64,000 nucleotides of DNA, taken from the NCBI GenBank assembly GCA_031286615.1, contig JAITUA010000013.1:310001-374000 (forward strand). The letters are read 5' to 3'. This stretch comes from Chryseobacterium sp. Lineage in GTDB: Bacteria > Bacteroidota > Bacteroidia > Flavobacteriales > Weeksellaceae. The first letter of the stretch is position 1; each line of letters opens with the position of its first letter. Position numbers and translations under genes: made by a program. The notes under the pieces were generated by a model. It worked only from the letters and a program-made list of their open reading frames with translations, did no database searches and had not been told where the DNA came from. Positions 44,152 through 52,973 of this stretch are shown here, piece by piece.

Positions 44152-44709
44152 ATGAAAAATTTGATTAAAATATTTTCGATATTATCATTATTTGGTTTTT
44201 ATAGTATTGAAGCCCAGCAAGTTGTTAAAAAAGATACCCTTTCGGGTACAGAGCTTGTTATGACAATGGATTCCAAAATAAATGCAGCTTTGGAAGGAAT
44301 TGAAGGAAAATGTGCTAAAGTTGCTCCTACAAATTCTCCTAAAGATTCCGGTTCAAGTGATAATGGATTTTCTACAGGAATAGGTACAAAACCTCCTAAA
44401 ATCTTTGTGCCGAGCAGAGAGCTTACCAATGCTGAAATTTGTAAGAAAAATCCCAGAATTTTAGGTTTTAAAATTCAGATTACCACTGTAAAAAGTAATG
44501 AAGAAGCTAATGAAGTAAAGTCTTATTTCAGAAAAAGATTCCCTAACCTTAAAGTGGAAACGGATGCTTCTTTAAGACCAAACTATAAGATTTTAGCTGG
44601 AAGTTATTTCACAAAACAGAGCGCAGCAAGTGATCTTTCAAAAATCAGAGAGTATTTCAAATCTGCAGTAGCGGTACAGTACAGAATTTTCTGTGCTGAA
44701 GCAAAGTAG
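44152..44709 (+). CDS. Exported SPOR-domain protein
   Basis: A 185-aa protein with a signal peptide (MKNLIKIFSILSLFGFYSIEAQ) and a C-terminal SPOR domain (about 105-180: GFKIQITTVKSNEEANEVKSYF, YKILAGSYFTKQSAASDLSKI). SPOR domains bind denuded peptidoglycan, so it is probably a periplasmic cell-wall-associated protein. The middle is Ser/Gly-rich and disordered. The gene has an ideal promoter (TTG 44106-44108, spacer 20, TAAATTTG 44129-44136) and diverges from the act operon. Its terminator overlaps the stop of the convergent membrane-protein gene. Confidence 0.9.
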   Translation: MKNLIKIFSILSLFGFYSIEAQQVVKKDTLSGTELVMTMDSKINAALEGIEGKCAKVAPTNSPKDSGSSDNGFSTGIGTKPPKIFVPSRELTNAEICKKNPRILGFKIQITTVKSNEEANEVKSYFRKRFPNLKVETDASLRPNYKILAGSYFTKQSAASDLSKIREYFKSAVAVQYRIFCAEAK

Positions 44710-44734
44710 AATTGACTCCCTTTCAACATAAAAA

Positions 44735-44767
44735 CAAAAAAGCTGAGAAATTTTCTCAGCTTTTTTT
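44735..44767. terminator. Bidirectional terminator between SPOR and GT-C-like genes
   Basis: Perfect palindromic stem AAAAAGCTGAGAA/TTCTCAGCTTTTT. The membrane-protein stop codon lies within its T-run. Confidence 0.85.
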
Positions 44768-46043
44768 ATTGGTAATAAGTTTCCATAAACCAGAAAAACT
44801 CTGCCATCCGGAATAAATTGTTGGCGAGCAGATAAACAAATAGTAAAATCACAGTTAATGTTAAAAACGACATTATTTTCGGTGATGATCTGTATGTGTA
44901 AAAAAGCCATCCCAAAAGAAGCGGATAGACGAAAACAAAATGTCCTCCATAGATAGATGAAGTATGAAGTCCGAACCTCATCACACAATGGATCACGATG
45001 TCAACGAAAAATGAAATGGCAATAACCTGAACCCATTTGTTCTTAAAGTTTTTAAAATAACTCCAAATAATGAGGGTTAATAATATGGTAACAAAAAAGT
45101 AAGGAAAGGCAGATGAATAAAGGTCCATATAAAGTCCTTTAAAGTCGAATCCCTTCATGTTATGTTTATCCGAAATAATGAATCCCGGGAAAAGTATGTT
45201 ACCTCCGAAAAAGAAAGAAAGAATCATGTCCCAGGTAGGCATGGATTCTACATTAGAGAATTTCTCGTACTGCTGGTTAGTCTTGGAAAAGATATTCTGA
45301 TATTTAAAATCAATTCTGTTTAGATAAAGCAACACAAAGCAGATTGTAGCAATAGTTATTCTGATGACCGCATTTCCGAATTTTCTCCAATCTCTGAAAA
45401 GGTTTTTTTCAAAAAGGAGCGGAATGAAAACTTTTACAAAATTGGTAATAGTAAGACCACCAATAGTAATTCCTGCGAGTGAAAGAGCAATAGCAGGTGT
45501 TTTTTCTTCTTTTCTGAGTTTTATAGCTGCGTAATAATTGTATAACGAGAGTAAAAACAGCGTGTAGGTGAAATTTTCCGGAGTAAAGGATAATATGATA
45601 TTGGTTGAAAAGACTCCAAAAAACAAAATGATTAAAACATTTAACCGTAGTGGGAGAGAGATAATGTTCTTTAGATATTTGAAAACCTGAACAATATTTA
45701 AGCTGATGATGATATTGCTGAGCCAAGCCAGTGTAAGTCTGAAATTAGCGTCCATTTTCCCTCCTGAAATGAATAGTGAAAATTCTCTTACCCAGTTGAA
45801 AAAATAGTAGGATAGTGGGTGTCTTTCAAAACTTCCTCCTGTCATAAGGATAGATTTGTTATCAAAACTGAAATAAGCATCCCATGGAATTCTGCTGTCA
45901 AAAATTATTCTGTAGTGAAGGGAGATATATGAGCCTAAAATTCCGTAGCAGATTATAAAAAAGAGAAAAACTGCCAGCTCGGTGTAAGTGGAAGGGAAAA
46001 TCAGTTTAAAGAAATTGATGATTTTTGTTTTGATAAAAGACAC
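44766..46043 (-). CDS. Polytopic membrane protein, GT-C/DUF6080-like
   Basis: A 425-aa protein with about ten hydrophobic segments. The first lumenal loop (HYRIIFDSRIPWDAYFSFDNKSIL...GGSFERHPLSYYF) has the Asp/His/Arg mix typical of GT-C glycosyltransferase loops, and RMAEFFWFMETYY ends the protein. From memory this fits the Bacteroidetes DUF6080 group of predicted lipid-linked sugar transferases; I cannot confirm it. A consensus -7 (TACTTTTG, minus strand, 46059-46066) abuts the terminator of the upstream gene. Function, and any glycan substrate, are unknown. Confidence 0.75.
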   Translation of the reverse strand: MSFIKTKIINFFKLIFPSTYTELAVFLFFIICYGILGSYISLHYRIIFDSRIPWDAYFSFDNKSILMTGGSFERHPLSYYFFNWVREFSLFISGGKMDANFRLTLAWLSNIIISLNIVQVFKYLKNIISLPLRLNVLIILFFGVFSTNIILSFTPENFTYTLFLLSLYNYYAAIKLRKEEKTPAIALSLAGITIGGLTITNFVKVFIPLLFEKNLFRDWRKFGNAVIRITIATICFVLLYLNRIDFKYQNIFSKTNQQYEKFSNVESMPTWDMILSFFFGGNILFPGFIISDKHNMKGFDFKGLYMDLYSSAFPYFFVTILLTLIIWSYFKNFKNKWVQVIAISFFVDIVIHCVMRFGLHTSSIYGGHFVFVYPLLLGWLFYTYRSSPKIMSFLTLTVILLFVYLLANNLFRMAEFFWFMETYYQ

Positions 46044-46058
46044 GTCTCAAATTTTTTG

Positions 46059-46066
46059 CAAAAGTA
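46059..46066 (-). promoter_or_regulatory. -7 element of the GT-C-like membrane protein gene
   Basis: Perfect TACTTTTG on the minus strand, directly after the T-run of the upstream T9SS gene terminator; 15 nt to the ATG. Confidence 0.55.
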
Positions 46067-46095
46067 AAATAAAAAAACCACCAAAGCCGGTGGTT
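46066..46095 (-). terminator. Terminator-like hairpin between the membrane-protein promoter and the T9SS gene end
   Basis: Stem AACCACC/GGTGGTT with 6-nt loop and a minus-strand T-run; it follows the T9SS cargo gene ending at 46118. Confidence 0.8.
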
Positions 46096-46117
46096 GTAAA
46101 AGTTTGTATAAACGTTA

Positions 46118-46981
46118 TTATTGTTTGATTACTTTTTCTGTTTTCGAAGTTCCATCAGAGAAGTCTACTTTTAATAAATAGGTTCCTTTTGGAAGTGAAG
46201 AAATATCTAATCTTTCAGAAGTATTATTGAGAAGAGATTTTCCGCTCACATCAATTACTGTGGCAGATTTGATCTTTTTATCTGTTTTGATATTAATTTC
46301 TCCTCTTGTTGGGTTTGGATAGGTGGAAATACTGTTGTTTTTTGTTTTTGAAATTTCAGATGTACCAAGAGTTCCATTAGCAATAACCTGTACATCATCA
46401 ATTGACACCGCATCAGCGTCATTTGCCACATACTGGAATCTTATTTTTACGTTTGCTTGTCCTATGTATGTACTAAGGCTTTTCTGTACAGTAACTGTGT
46501 TATAAAAATCAGTATCTATATCACCGTCACCATCGTCAGTAAAGCCGGCTTCACTGTCTTCATTCCAAAGAGTAGTCCAGTTGGTTCCTCCATCTGTTGA
46601 AATCTGCGCAAGAAGATTTCCTTTGTTCAGACTTATCATATAGCCCCATCCAACTTTTACTTTGAAGCTTAGGGTTGGGCTTGTAGCTCCAGCTAAACTG
46701 AATGCAGGGCTTACAAGGTTTGCTGTATTAGCTCCAGAAACCCAGTCAATAGTAGCAGAATTATTTCCGGCAATTGTAAACCTCGTTTTTAGTTCAATAG
46801 AAGGTGCTGAAGTTCCGGAAAAAACGGAGCTTGTTAAATCCCATGCTCTTGATACGTTGGTATTAGATTTAGTCCATCCTGTTGGAGGAAATAGCGCTCC
46901 TTCGAAACTCTCCGAAAGTAATGTCTGGGCATTGCTGTAAAAGCAGGATGCCAATGCTAAAGAAAGTACAATTTTTTTCAT
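46118..46981 (-). CDS. T9SS cargo protein with choice-of-anchor J domain
   Basis: A 287-aa secreted protein. I placed the start at 46981 (MKKIVLSLALASCFYSNAQ, a clear signal peptide); an upstream in-frame ATG at 47107 would lie within selO. The mature part is one choice-of-anchor J/MAM-like beta-sandwich (SESFEGALFPPTGWTKSN, WDLTSSVFSG, SPTLSFKVKVGWGY, VSIDDVQVIANG), then a C-terminal T9SS type A sorting domain (ISTYPNPTRGEINIKTD... KGTYLLKVDF... KVIKQ). It will be exported by the type IX system and probably bound to the cell surface. Ligand unknown. A hairpin terminator follows. Confidence 0.9.
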   Translation of the reverse strand: MKKIVLSLALASCFYSNAQTLLSESFEGALFPPTGWTKSNTNVSRAWDLTSSVFSGTSAPSIELKTRFTIAGNNSATIDWVSGANTANLVSPAFSLAGATSPTLSFKVKVGWGYMISLNKGNLLAQISTDGGTNWTTLWNEDSEAGFTDDGDGDIDTDFYNTVTVQKSLSTYIGQANVKIRFQYVANDADAVSIDDVQVIANGTLGTSEISKTKNNSISTYPNPTRGEINIKTDKKIKSATVIDVSGKSLLNNTSERLDISSLPKGTYLLKVDFSDGTSKTEKVIKQ

Positions 46982-47063
46982 ATTAAAGATTTTCCTAAAT
47001 GTAGTAAAAATATTTAATATGATGAAAATATGGCAATTAGATGTGGTATTTGTTGTTGAAGCC

Positions 47064-48605
47064 TTATGAACTGCATGAAAGTGTTGAACATCCTGCTGTG
47101 TCATCATAACCCGATGGTCTTTTGACAGAGAATTCAGGATACAATTCCTGATAAGGAAATTCTAAAGCTTTGGTGAGTTTTTCAAACATTTCTTTTTTGC
47201 CGTTATTGATTTCTTCAATGCATTCGTAAAGAAGATAATTTCTCAGGATGAATTTTGGATTTGCCTTTTTCATCATGGCCAATGAAGCCTCTCTTGACAT
47301 GGAATTTAAATCTAGTCTTGCTTTATAACTCTTAATGAAGGCATTAAGTTTTGTCAGCATTTGTTCATTTAAAACGATATAAGAAATCTCTTTAAAATGT
47401 TCTTTGATATCAGTATCCGGAGTTATTTTTTCCAGTTGAGTGAAAAATAAGGTGTAGTCCAGCTGCAGTTCCTGCATTAATCCCTGCCAATTAGTGAAAA
47501 AATCTTCATCCTCTTTTTGAAGCTGGTCAAATCCAAATTTTTCACAAAGCATCTGATCGTGAGCTTCCCAGAAATAGGTTCCAAAATTATTTAAAGTGTC
47601 TTCTAAAAACTTTTCATCTTTAATTAAAGGATGAAGAGCATTAGCAAGCTGCCAAAGATTCCATTGGGCAATCTGTCCCTGTTTCCCAAATGCGTATCTT
47701 CTTCCAGGAAGATCTGTGGTATTGGGAGTGAAATTCAAATCATATTCATCCATCATGGAGTAAGGGCCATAATCAATAGTTAATCCCAAAACAGACATAT
47801 TATCTGTATTCATAACTCCATGTACAAATCCTACTCTGAACCATTCTACCATTAAGTCTGCGGTGCGGGTGCATATATTTTGAAAGAAGTCTTTGTATTT
47901 CTGAGTGTCTGATGATGTGATTTCCGGAAAATAATTTTCAATGGTAAAGTCAGCAAGTTCCTGTAAACTGTTATATTCTCTTTGAGCAGACATCAGTTCA
48001 AAATGTCCAAAGCGCAGGAAACTTTCAGCAGTTCTGATGACTACAGCGCCTTTTTCAAGCTGAGGATTTCCACTGTACATAATATCGCGCATTACATCTT
48101 CACCCGTAAAAGCCAGGCTCAGTGCTCTTGTTGTAGGGACTCCTAAATGATACATCGCTTCGCTCATAAGATATTCACGTACAGAAGATCTCAATACGGC
48201 TCTTCCATCAGCGTGTCTGGAATAGGGGGTTGCTCCGGCTCCTTTCCATTGGATTTCTGTCTTTTCCCCGGCCTCATTTGTGATTTCACCTGCAAGGATT
48301 GCTCTTCCGTCTCCGAGTTGCCCTGCCCAGTTTCCAAACTGATGTCCTGCATAAGCGGTAGCGTAGGTTTGAACATTTTCCGGAAGGTTATTTCCAACAA
48401 GAAAGTCCAGGTCTTTATCTTCAAATTTTCCTAATCCTATTTCTTTGGACAGAACTTCATTAAAGGCAATCAATTCAGGCTGACCAAAACCAGCGGGTTT
48501 GATGGTGGCAAATAAAACCTTTGGGGTATTTCTCTGCATAGGATTGTTTGAAAAATCCCCTGGAAAATTCTCGATGAAAGGTTGGCTGATGCGTTCGATA
48601 TTCAT
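47064..48605 (-). CDS. selO: Protein adenylyltransferase SelO
   Basis: A 513-aa pseudokinase-fold AMPylator (SelO/YdiU) that transfers AMP to protein hydroxyls and is redox regulated. Motifs: PGDFSNNPMQRNTP, GHQFGNWAGQLGDGRA, EIQWKGAGATPYSRHADGRAVLRSSVRE, and VHGVMNTDNMSVLG for metal binding. The C-terminus ends DDTAGCSTLSCSS, where eukaryotic SelO has Sec and bacteria Cys; the two cysteines fit the known intramolecular disulfide. Full length. A perfect -7 (TACCTTTG, minus strand, 48610-48617) sits only 5 nt upstream of the ATG, implying a leaderless or near-leaderless mRNA. Confidence 0.95.
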   Translation of the reverse strand: MNIERISQPFIENFPGDFSNNPMQRNTPKVLFATIKPAGFGQPELIAFNEVLSKEIGLGKFEDKDLDFLVGNNLPENVQTYATAYAGHQFGNWAGQLGDGRAILAGEITNEAGEKTEIQWKGAGATPYSRHADGRAVLRSSVREYLMSEAMYHLGVPTTRALSLAFTGEDVMRDIMYSGNPQLEKGAVVIRTAESFLRFGHFELMSAQREYNSLQELADFTIENYFPEITSSDTQKYKDFFQNICTRTADLMVEWFRVGFVHGVMNTDNMSVLGLTIDYGPYSMMDEYDLNFTPNTTDLPGRRYAFGKQGQIAQWNLWQLANALHPLIKDEKFLEDTLNNFGTYFWEAHDQMLCEKFGFDQLQKEDEDFFTNWQGLMQELQLDYTLFFTQLEKITPDTDIKEHFKEISYIVLNEQMLTKLNAFIKSYKARLDLNSMSREASLAMMKKANPKFILRNYLLYECIEEINNGKKEMFEKLTKALEFPYQELYPEFSVKRPSGYDDTAGCSTLSCSS

Positions 48606-48609
48606 ACTT

Positions 48610-48617
48610 CAAAGGTA
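48610..48617 (-). promoter_or_regulatory. -7 element of selO
   Basis: Perfect TACCTTTG on the minus strand, ending 5 nt before the selO ATG, so transcription would begin at or next to the start codon. Confidence 0.5.
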
Positions 48618-48630
48618 TTAATTATAAAAG

Positions 48631-48660
48631 AAAAGACCTTCCAAATTATTGAAAGGTCTT
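48631..48660 (-). terminator. Terminator of the PBP1A operon
   Basis: Stem AAGACCTT/AAGGTCTT, 12-nt loop, then a T-rich run on the minus strand, between PBP1A and selO. Confidence 0.7.
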
Positions 48661-48680
48661 GTGTATTTCTAAAAGAGAAT

Positions 48681-51059
48681 TTATTTATTGAAATCTACTT
48701 CATCATTAGAGTGAAGGTTTTCATTGATATTATCCTCTTTCTTTTCTGTAGGTTTTTTAGGTGTAGGATCTACCGGTTTTGGATTTTTAATCTCATCGAT
48801 CGTTTGAAGACTTCCGTCATCTCCATATCCTCCGCTTAATCCTTTAAGGTTTGAACAGCCGTCTTTCCAGTCGGAAGGTTTAACAAACTTATCATCAGGA
48901 GTAACTCCTAAGCTTTTATCTGCCCATACTTTCTTCATGAAGATAGCCCAGATTGGCAATGCCATTTTTGCACCCTGACCTTCACCGGTTCCAAAGAAGT
49001 GAGTTGCTCTGTCTTCCCATCCAACCCATGCTCCGGTTGCTAATTTTGGTGTGATTCCCATAAACCATCCGTCTGAGTTGTTCTGAGTTGTTCCTGTTTT
49101 AGCAGCAATTTCTACTGCTTTTGAAATTCCTCTTCTTCCCAGTTCTCCGGAAGCGGTTCCGTACTGTGCAACACCTTTCATTAATTCAATCATGGTGTAA
49201 GCGTACATTGGGTTCATTACCTCTTTTGGTTCTACATTTACTTCTTTAATAACTCTACCATTAGCATCTTCAATTCTCCAGATCATTTCCGGTTTATTGT
49301 GGTTACCATAGTTGGCAAAAGTACTGTAGGCACCTAGCATTTCATAGATAGTAATGTCTGATGAACCTAAAGCAATTGTATTGTTTCTCGGAATATCTTC
49401 AGTTACTCCAAGATCTCTTGCGGTCTGGATAACAGCATCTACTCCTGTCATTTCAATAAGTCTTGCAGCAACAGGGTTTTGAGAGTGTGCCAATGCGTCT
49501 TTCAAAGTAAGCATTCCTCCTCTTCCCGGTACATGCCATCCGTTATGGTCATAAGTTCCGTTAGAAACCGCTGAACAAGGAGTCATTCCCAGTTTCATGA
49601 TAGCAGTTGCATACACGAAAGGCTTGAAGGTAGATCCTACCTGTCTTTTTCCTTGCTTGATGTGGTCATATTGGAAGTGCTGCCAGTCAATACCACCTAC
49701 CCATGCTTTGATCTCTCCGGTTCCCGGGACCATAGACATCAGACCTGCCTGTGCAATCTGTTTGTGGTATCTGATAGAATCCCAAGGAGACATTTCAACT
49801 TCTTCCTCTCCATTCCATGTGAATCTTGAAGTTTTGATAGGCTTTTTGAATTCCATCATAATGGAGTCTTCCGGCATTCCGTCAGCTTTTAATAACTTGT
49901 ATCTGCCGGTTCTCTTCATCGCCTGAAGCATCACATCCTTGATCTGCTTGTCATTAAGATAGTAGAAAGGTCTGTTCTTTCTTCCTCTTTGTTCTGCGTC
50001 AAATCTTTTCTGAAGATCCGTTAAGTGTTCTTTGATTGCTTCTTCTGCATACTTCTGCATCTTAGAATCAAGAGTAACGTATATTTTTAAACCGTCTTTG
50101 TAAAGGTTAAGTTTTTTACCGGTTTCTTTTTCGTGAGTTTCAAGATACTTATCAATCTCTTTTCTCAGATAGAATTTGTAATAAGCCGAATATCCGTCAG
50201 TAATACTTTTAATAGGGTGGAAGTCTACTTCAATAGGAGTGTTGGCCGCTTTCTCATAGGTAGCAGCATCAATATATCCGGTTTTCTGCATCTGATCCAA
50301 TACCACATTCCTTCTTTCTTTTGCCTTTTCAGGGTATCTGTAAGGATTGTTTTTTCTTGGGTTTTCAAGCATTGCTACAAATGTTGCAGCCTCAGGTAAT
50401 GTAAGCTCTGAAGTCTTTTTGTTAAAATAAACTCTGGAAGCCATTTCAATACCGTTTGCATTGAAAAGGAAATCAAACTTATTGAAATAAAGAGTAACAA
50501 TCTCTTCTTTGGTATATCTTTTCTCAAGGCTTACTGCTACTACCCATTCCTTTAATTTCTGGAATGCTCTTTCAATTTTATTTTGAGAAGCATTTCCTGT
50601 GAAAAGAAGTTTTGCCAGCTGTTGGGTGATTGTAGAACCACCACCACGGCCACCACCATATGCCACGGCTCTGGCAATAGAATATAAGTCGATTCCTGAA
50701 TGTTCTTTGAAACGCTCATCTTCTTTAGCCTGAAGGGCATAGATAAGGTAAGGAGGAAGATCCTTGTAAACGATAGGCTGTGTTTTTTCCTTTTCGAATT
50801 TACCCAGCATAACTCCGTCTGAAGAAATGATTTCTGAAGCGACAAAGATATCAGGGTTTTCAAGTTCTTTTACATCAGGCATTTCCCCAAGGAATCCCTG
50901 AGAAACTGCAAAGAAAAGTCCCGAAATTCCCAGAACTACCGCAACGAGTCCAATCCAAATAAATGAGACCCATTTTTTCCAGGAGGTATCTTTCTTTTTT
51001 TTAGGAGGCAGGGGAAATGTTTTCCCCTTATTTCCTGCATTTTTTTTGTTTTCTTCCAT
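48681..51059 (-). CDS. Class A penicillin-binding protein (PBP1A)
   Basis: A 792-aa bifunctional peptidoglycan synthase. A Lys-rich cytoplasmic N-terminus is followed by a TM (about 33-52), the GT51 glycosyltransferase (AKEDERFKEHSGID with catalytic Glu, then GGSTITQQLAK) and the transpeptidase with GSTFKPF (SxxK), SQN and AKTGTTQNN (KTG). The acidic tail is low complexity. It polymerises and crosslinks glycan strands outside the inner membrane. It directly follows gldH (6 nt), so RicT-like, gldH and PBP form one operon. Confidence 0.96.
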   Translation of the reverse strand: MEENKKNAGNKGKTFPLPPKKKKDTSWKKWVSFIWIGLVAVVLGISGLFFAVSQGFLGEMPDVKELENPDIFVASEIISSDGVMLGKFEKEKTQPIVYKDLPPYLIYALQAKEDERFKEHSGIDLYSIARAVAYGGGRGGGSTITQQLAKLLFTGNASQNKIERAFQKLKEWVVAVSLEKRYTKEEIVTLYFNKFDFLFNANGIEMASRVYFNKKTSELTLPEAATFVAMLENPRKNNPYRYPEKAKERRNVVLDQMQKTGYIDAATYEKAANTPIEVDFHPIKSITDGYSAYYKFYLRKEIDKYLETHEKETGKKLNLYKDGLKIYVTLDSKMQKYAEEAIKEHLTDLQKRFDAEQRGRKNRPFYYLNDKQIKDVMLQAMKRTGRYKLLKADGMPEDSIMMEFKKPIKTSRFTWNGEEEVEMSPWDSIRYHKQIAQAGLMSMVPGTGEIKAWVGGIDWQHFQYDHIKQGKRQVGSTFKPFVYATAIMKLGMTPCSAVSNGTYDHNGWHVPGRGGMLTLKDALAHSQNPVAARLIEMTGVDAVIQTARDLGVTEDIPRNNTIALGSSDITIYEMLGAYSTFANYGNHNKPEMIWRIEDANGRVIKEVNVEPKEVMNPMYAYTMIELMKGVAQYGTASGELGRRGISKAVEIAAKTGTTQNNSDGWFMGITPKLATGAWVGWEDRATHFFGTGEGQGAKMALPIWAIFMKKVWADKSLGVTPDDKFVKPSDWKDGCSNLKGLSGGYGDDGSLQTIDEIKNPKPVDPTPKKPTEKKEDNINENLHSNDEVDFNK

Positions 51060-51065
51060 TTATGG

Positions 51066-51530
51066 TTACGGTTTAGCCGTTTCTATTTTTACCCCAATAT
51101 CCTCAATTCCCGAAAGGTTGTCATTTCTCATCGCCTGAGTGAGACCAATTTCATATTTTCCTTTTCCCGGAAACTGATAATTCAATTTATACTGAAACAA
51201 AGTTTCCTTTGTATCACCAAAGCCTGTACCAAGCCATTCTCCATTTGGTTTTGCCAGCACATAATTCAAGGTGTCTGTTTCCTTTTTCTTATTTTGGAGA
51301 TTGGTGAAATTCACAATAAACCTTATATTGCTGTAAGGATAACTATTATTATTTCTTACAACAAATATAATATTTTTAGGATTCTGCGGATCTGAAATTT
51401 CAAGATTAAATTTTTGCTCATTTTTCTTATTCCATTTGTTATCAACGGAATTCATGATGACATCTCCTCCTGAGGAAGAGTTACAGCTAAAGAAAAGGAT
51501 AAGGGAAAATAATCCTAAAATTTTATGCAT
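51066..51530 (-). CDS. gldH: Gliding motility lipoprotein GldH
   Basis: A 154-aa lipoprotein. ATG at 51530 gives MHKILGLFSLILFFSC with Cys16; a longer frame from 51605 adds a basic, implausible extension. GldH-type features: NKWNKKNEQKFNLEISDP, VRNNNSYPYSNIRFIVNFT and GEWLGTGFGDTKETLFQYKLNYQFPGKGKYEIGL. GldH is required for gliding in Flavobacterium johnsoniae, but is retained in non-gliding Bacteroidetes, so here its role may be envelope-related. The start overlaps the RicT-like gene stop by 8 nt. Confidence 0.92.
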   Translation of the reverse strand: MHKILGLFSLILFFSCNSSSGGDVIMNSVDNKWNKKNEQKFNLEISDPQNPKNIIFVVRNNNSYPYSNIRFIVNFTNLQNKKKETDTLNYVLAKPNGEWLGTGFGDTKETLFQYKLNYQFPGKGKYEIGLTQAMRNDNLSGIEDIGVKIETAKP

Positions 51531-52923
51531 TATTATCTTTTTTTGGAGGATATTTCTTTTTAAATTTCTTCTTGTTCGGGTTGTTTTGTGGCTTCTTATC
51601 ATCACCAGAGTTGCCTTCTACTTTTTCCACAGGTGCTTTTTGCTGTGGATGTTGTTTTTGAGGTCTTTGCTGATTTCCAGATTGAGCATTAGGGTTTTCG
51701 GACTTTTCAGATCTTTCAGGTCTGTCTTGTCTCTCCGGTCTGTTTCTTTTTTGACCTTGTGGCTGTCCTTGTTGTCCCTGTTGATGGTTGTTTGGCTTAT
51801 TCTGGTTGTTTCTGTTCCTGTTGTTACTTCTGTTTTTCTTTTCAAAACGATCCACACTGTTTTCCTGAATCAGATCAATATTCTGAGCAGAAGCTTCCGG
51901 TTGTTTCAGATCTTCAAGAGGAAGTATTTTTTCTCCTCTTTTATTTTTTGAAATCAGTTTTTTAACAAGATCAATATCAAAATCATACCATGCGATGGAG
52001 CTGTCTACATAAGCAAACCACATTTTCTTTTTGAAAACATCAATTTTGATACAAAATGCTTTTCCTTTCTCTGTTTCCAAAGTGGTTGAAGAAGAAGGGA
52101 AATTGCTTAATGCATCCAAATAGCTGTCTAGCTCGTAGTTAAGGCAACACTTAAGTTTACCACATTGCCCAGCCAGTTTTTGAGGATTAATGCTCAATTG
52201 CTGATATCTTGCTACATTCGTATTTACTGATCTGAAATCTGTAAGCCATGTAGAACAGCAAAGTTCACGTCCGCAAGATCCTATTCCTCCTACTTTTGCC
52301 GCTTCTTGTCTGAAACCGATCTGTTTCATATCGATCTTAGTACGGAATGCTCCGGCGTAATCTTTAATTAACTGTCTGAAATCCACTCGGTTTTCAGCAG
52401 TGTAATAAAAAGTGATTTTTGAAGAGTCACCCTGATATTCTACATCAGTAACTTTCATTTCAAGGCCTATTCTTTGAGCAATTTTTCTTGCTTCAAGCTT
52501 TACGGCATCTTCTTTTTTTCTTGCTTCCTGCCATACCTCAAGATCTTTTTGGTTGGCCTGTCTGTATATTTTGAGTGCCAATTCTTCAGAAAACTTTTTC
52601 TTTTTCATCTGAATCTTTACTAATTCTCCCGTAAGGCTTACAACGCCTACATCGTGTCCCGGACTTGATTCTACTGTAATTACGCTACCAATATGTAAAG
52701 GAATATTATTTACATTTTTATAAAACGATTTTCTGTCATTTTTAAATCTAACTTCTACAAAATCACACCTGTTAGGTGCTGGATTGTTGATGTCAGATAG
52801 CCAGTCAAAAACACTTAATTTATAACTATTCCCGCAGGTATTTACGCTTTCACAGCCATTTGCGGTTTTTTTAGGTCCGCAAGAATGTGCAGAATCGCCG
52901 GATGTTTTACATCCACAACTCAT
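51523..52923 (-). CDS. RicT/PSP1-family protein with Cys-rich N-terminus and disordered tail
   Basis: A 466-aa protein; I start it at ATG 52923 (MSCGCKTSG). The PSP1 core (about 40-310) has the RicT/YaaT cysteines: Cys217 with Cys222-Cys223 (SCGRELCCSTW) and Cys254 with Cys259-Cys260 (QCGKLKCCLNYE), which in Bacillus RicT help ligate [4Fe-4S]. An added N-terminal Cys-rich stretch (Cys3, 5, 15, 24, 30) is unusual. The last 110 residues are Gln/Asn/Arg/Lys-rich and disordered. Bacillus RicT works with RicA and RicF in RNA processing with RNase Y; flavobacterial function is unknown. A perfect promoter lies at 52945-52973. Confidence 0.9.
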   Translation of the reverse strand: MSCGCKTSGDSAHSCGPKKTANGCESVNTCGNSYKLSVFDWLSDINNPAPNRCDFVEVRFKNDRKSFYKNVNNIPLHIGSVITVESSPGHDVGVVSLTGELVKIQMKKKKFSEELALKIYRQANQKDLEVWQEARKKEDAVKLEARKIAQRIGLEMKVTDVEYQGDSSKITFYYTAENRVDFRQLIKDYAGAFRTKIDMKQIGFRQEAAKVGGIGSCGRELCCSTWLTDFRSVNTNVARYQQLSINPQKLAGQCGKLKCCLNYELDSYLDALSNFPSSSTTLETEKGKAFCIKIDVFKKKMWFAYVDSSIAWYDFDIDLVKKLISKNKRGEKILPLEDLKQPEASAQNIDLIQENSVDRFEKKNRSNNRNRNNQNKPNNHQQGQQGQPQGQKRNRPERQDRPERSEKSENPNAQSGNQQRPQKQHPQQKAPVEKVEGNSGDDKKPQNNPNKKKFKKKYPPKKDNNA

Positions 52924-52944
52924 ATTACTATTATTTATAATCTG

Positions 52945-52973
52945 CAAATTTATGTATTTTTATCTTTATGCAA
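52945..52973 (-). promoter_or_regulatory. Promoter of the RicT-like/gldH/PBP operon
   Basis: Read on the minus strand: TTG (52973-52971), 18-nt spacer, TAAATTTG (52952-52945). The ATG is about 22 nt downstream. Confidence 0.75.

Noticed and set aside
51436-51951. 171-aa plus-strand frame over gldH and the RicT-like tail
   Set aside because: Leu/Ser/Phe-rich artefact of the Gln/Asn/Lys-rich tail on the other strand.
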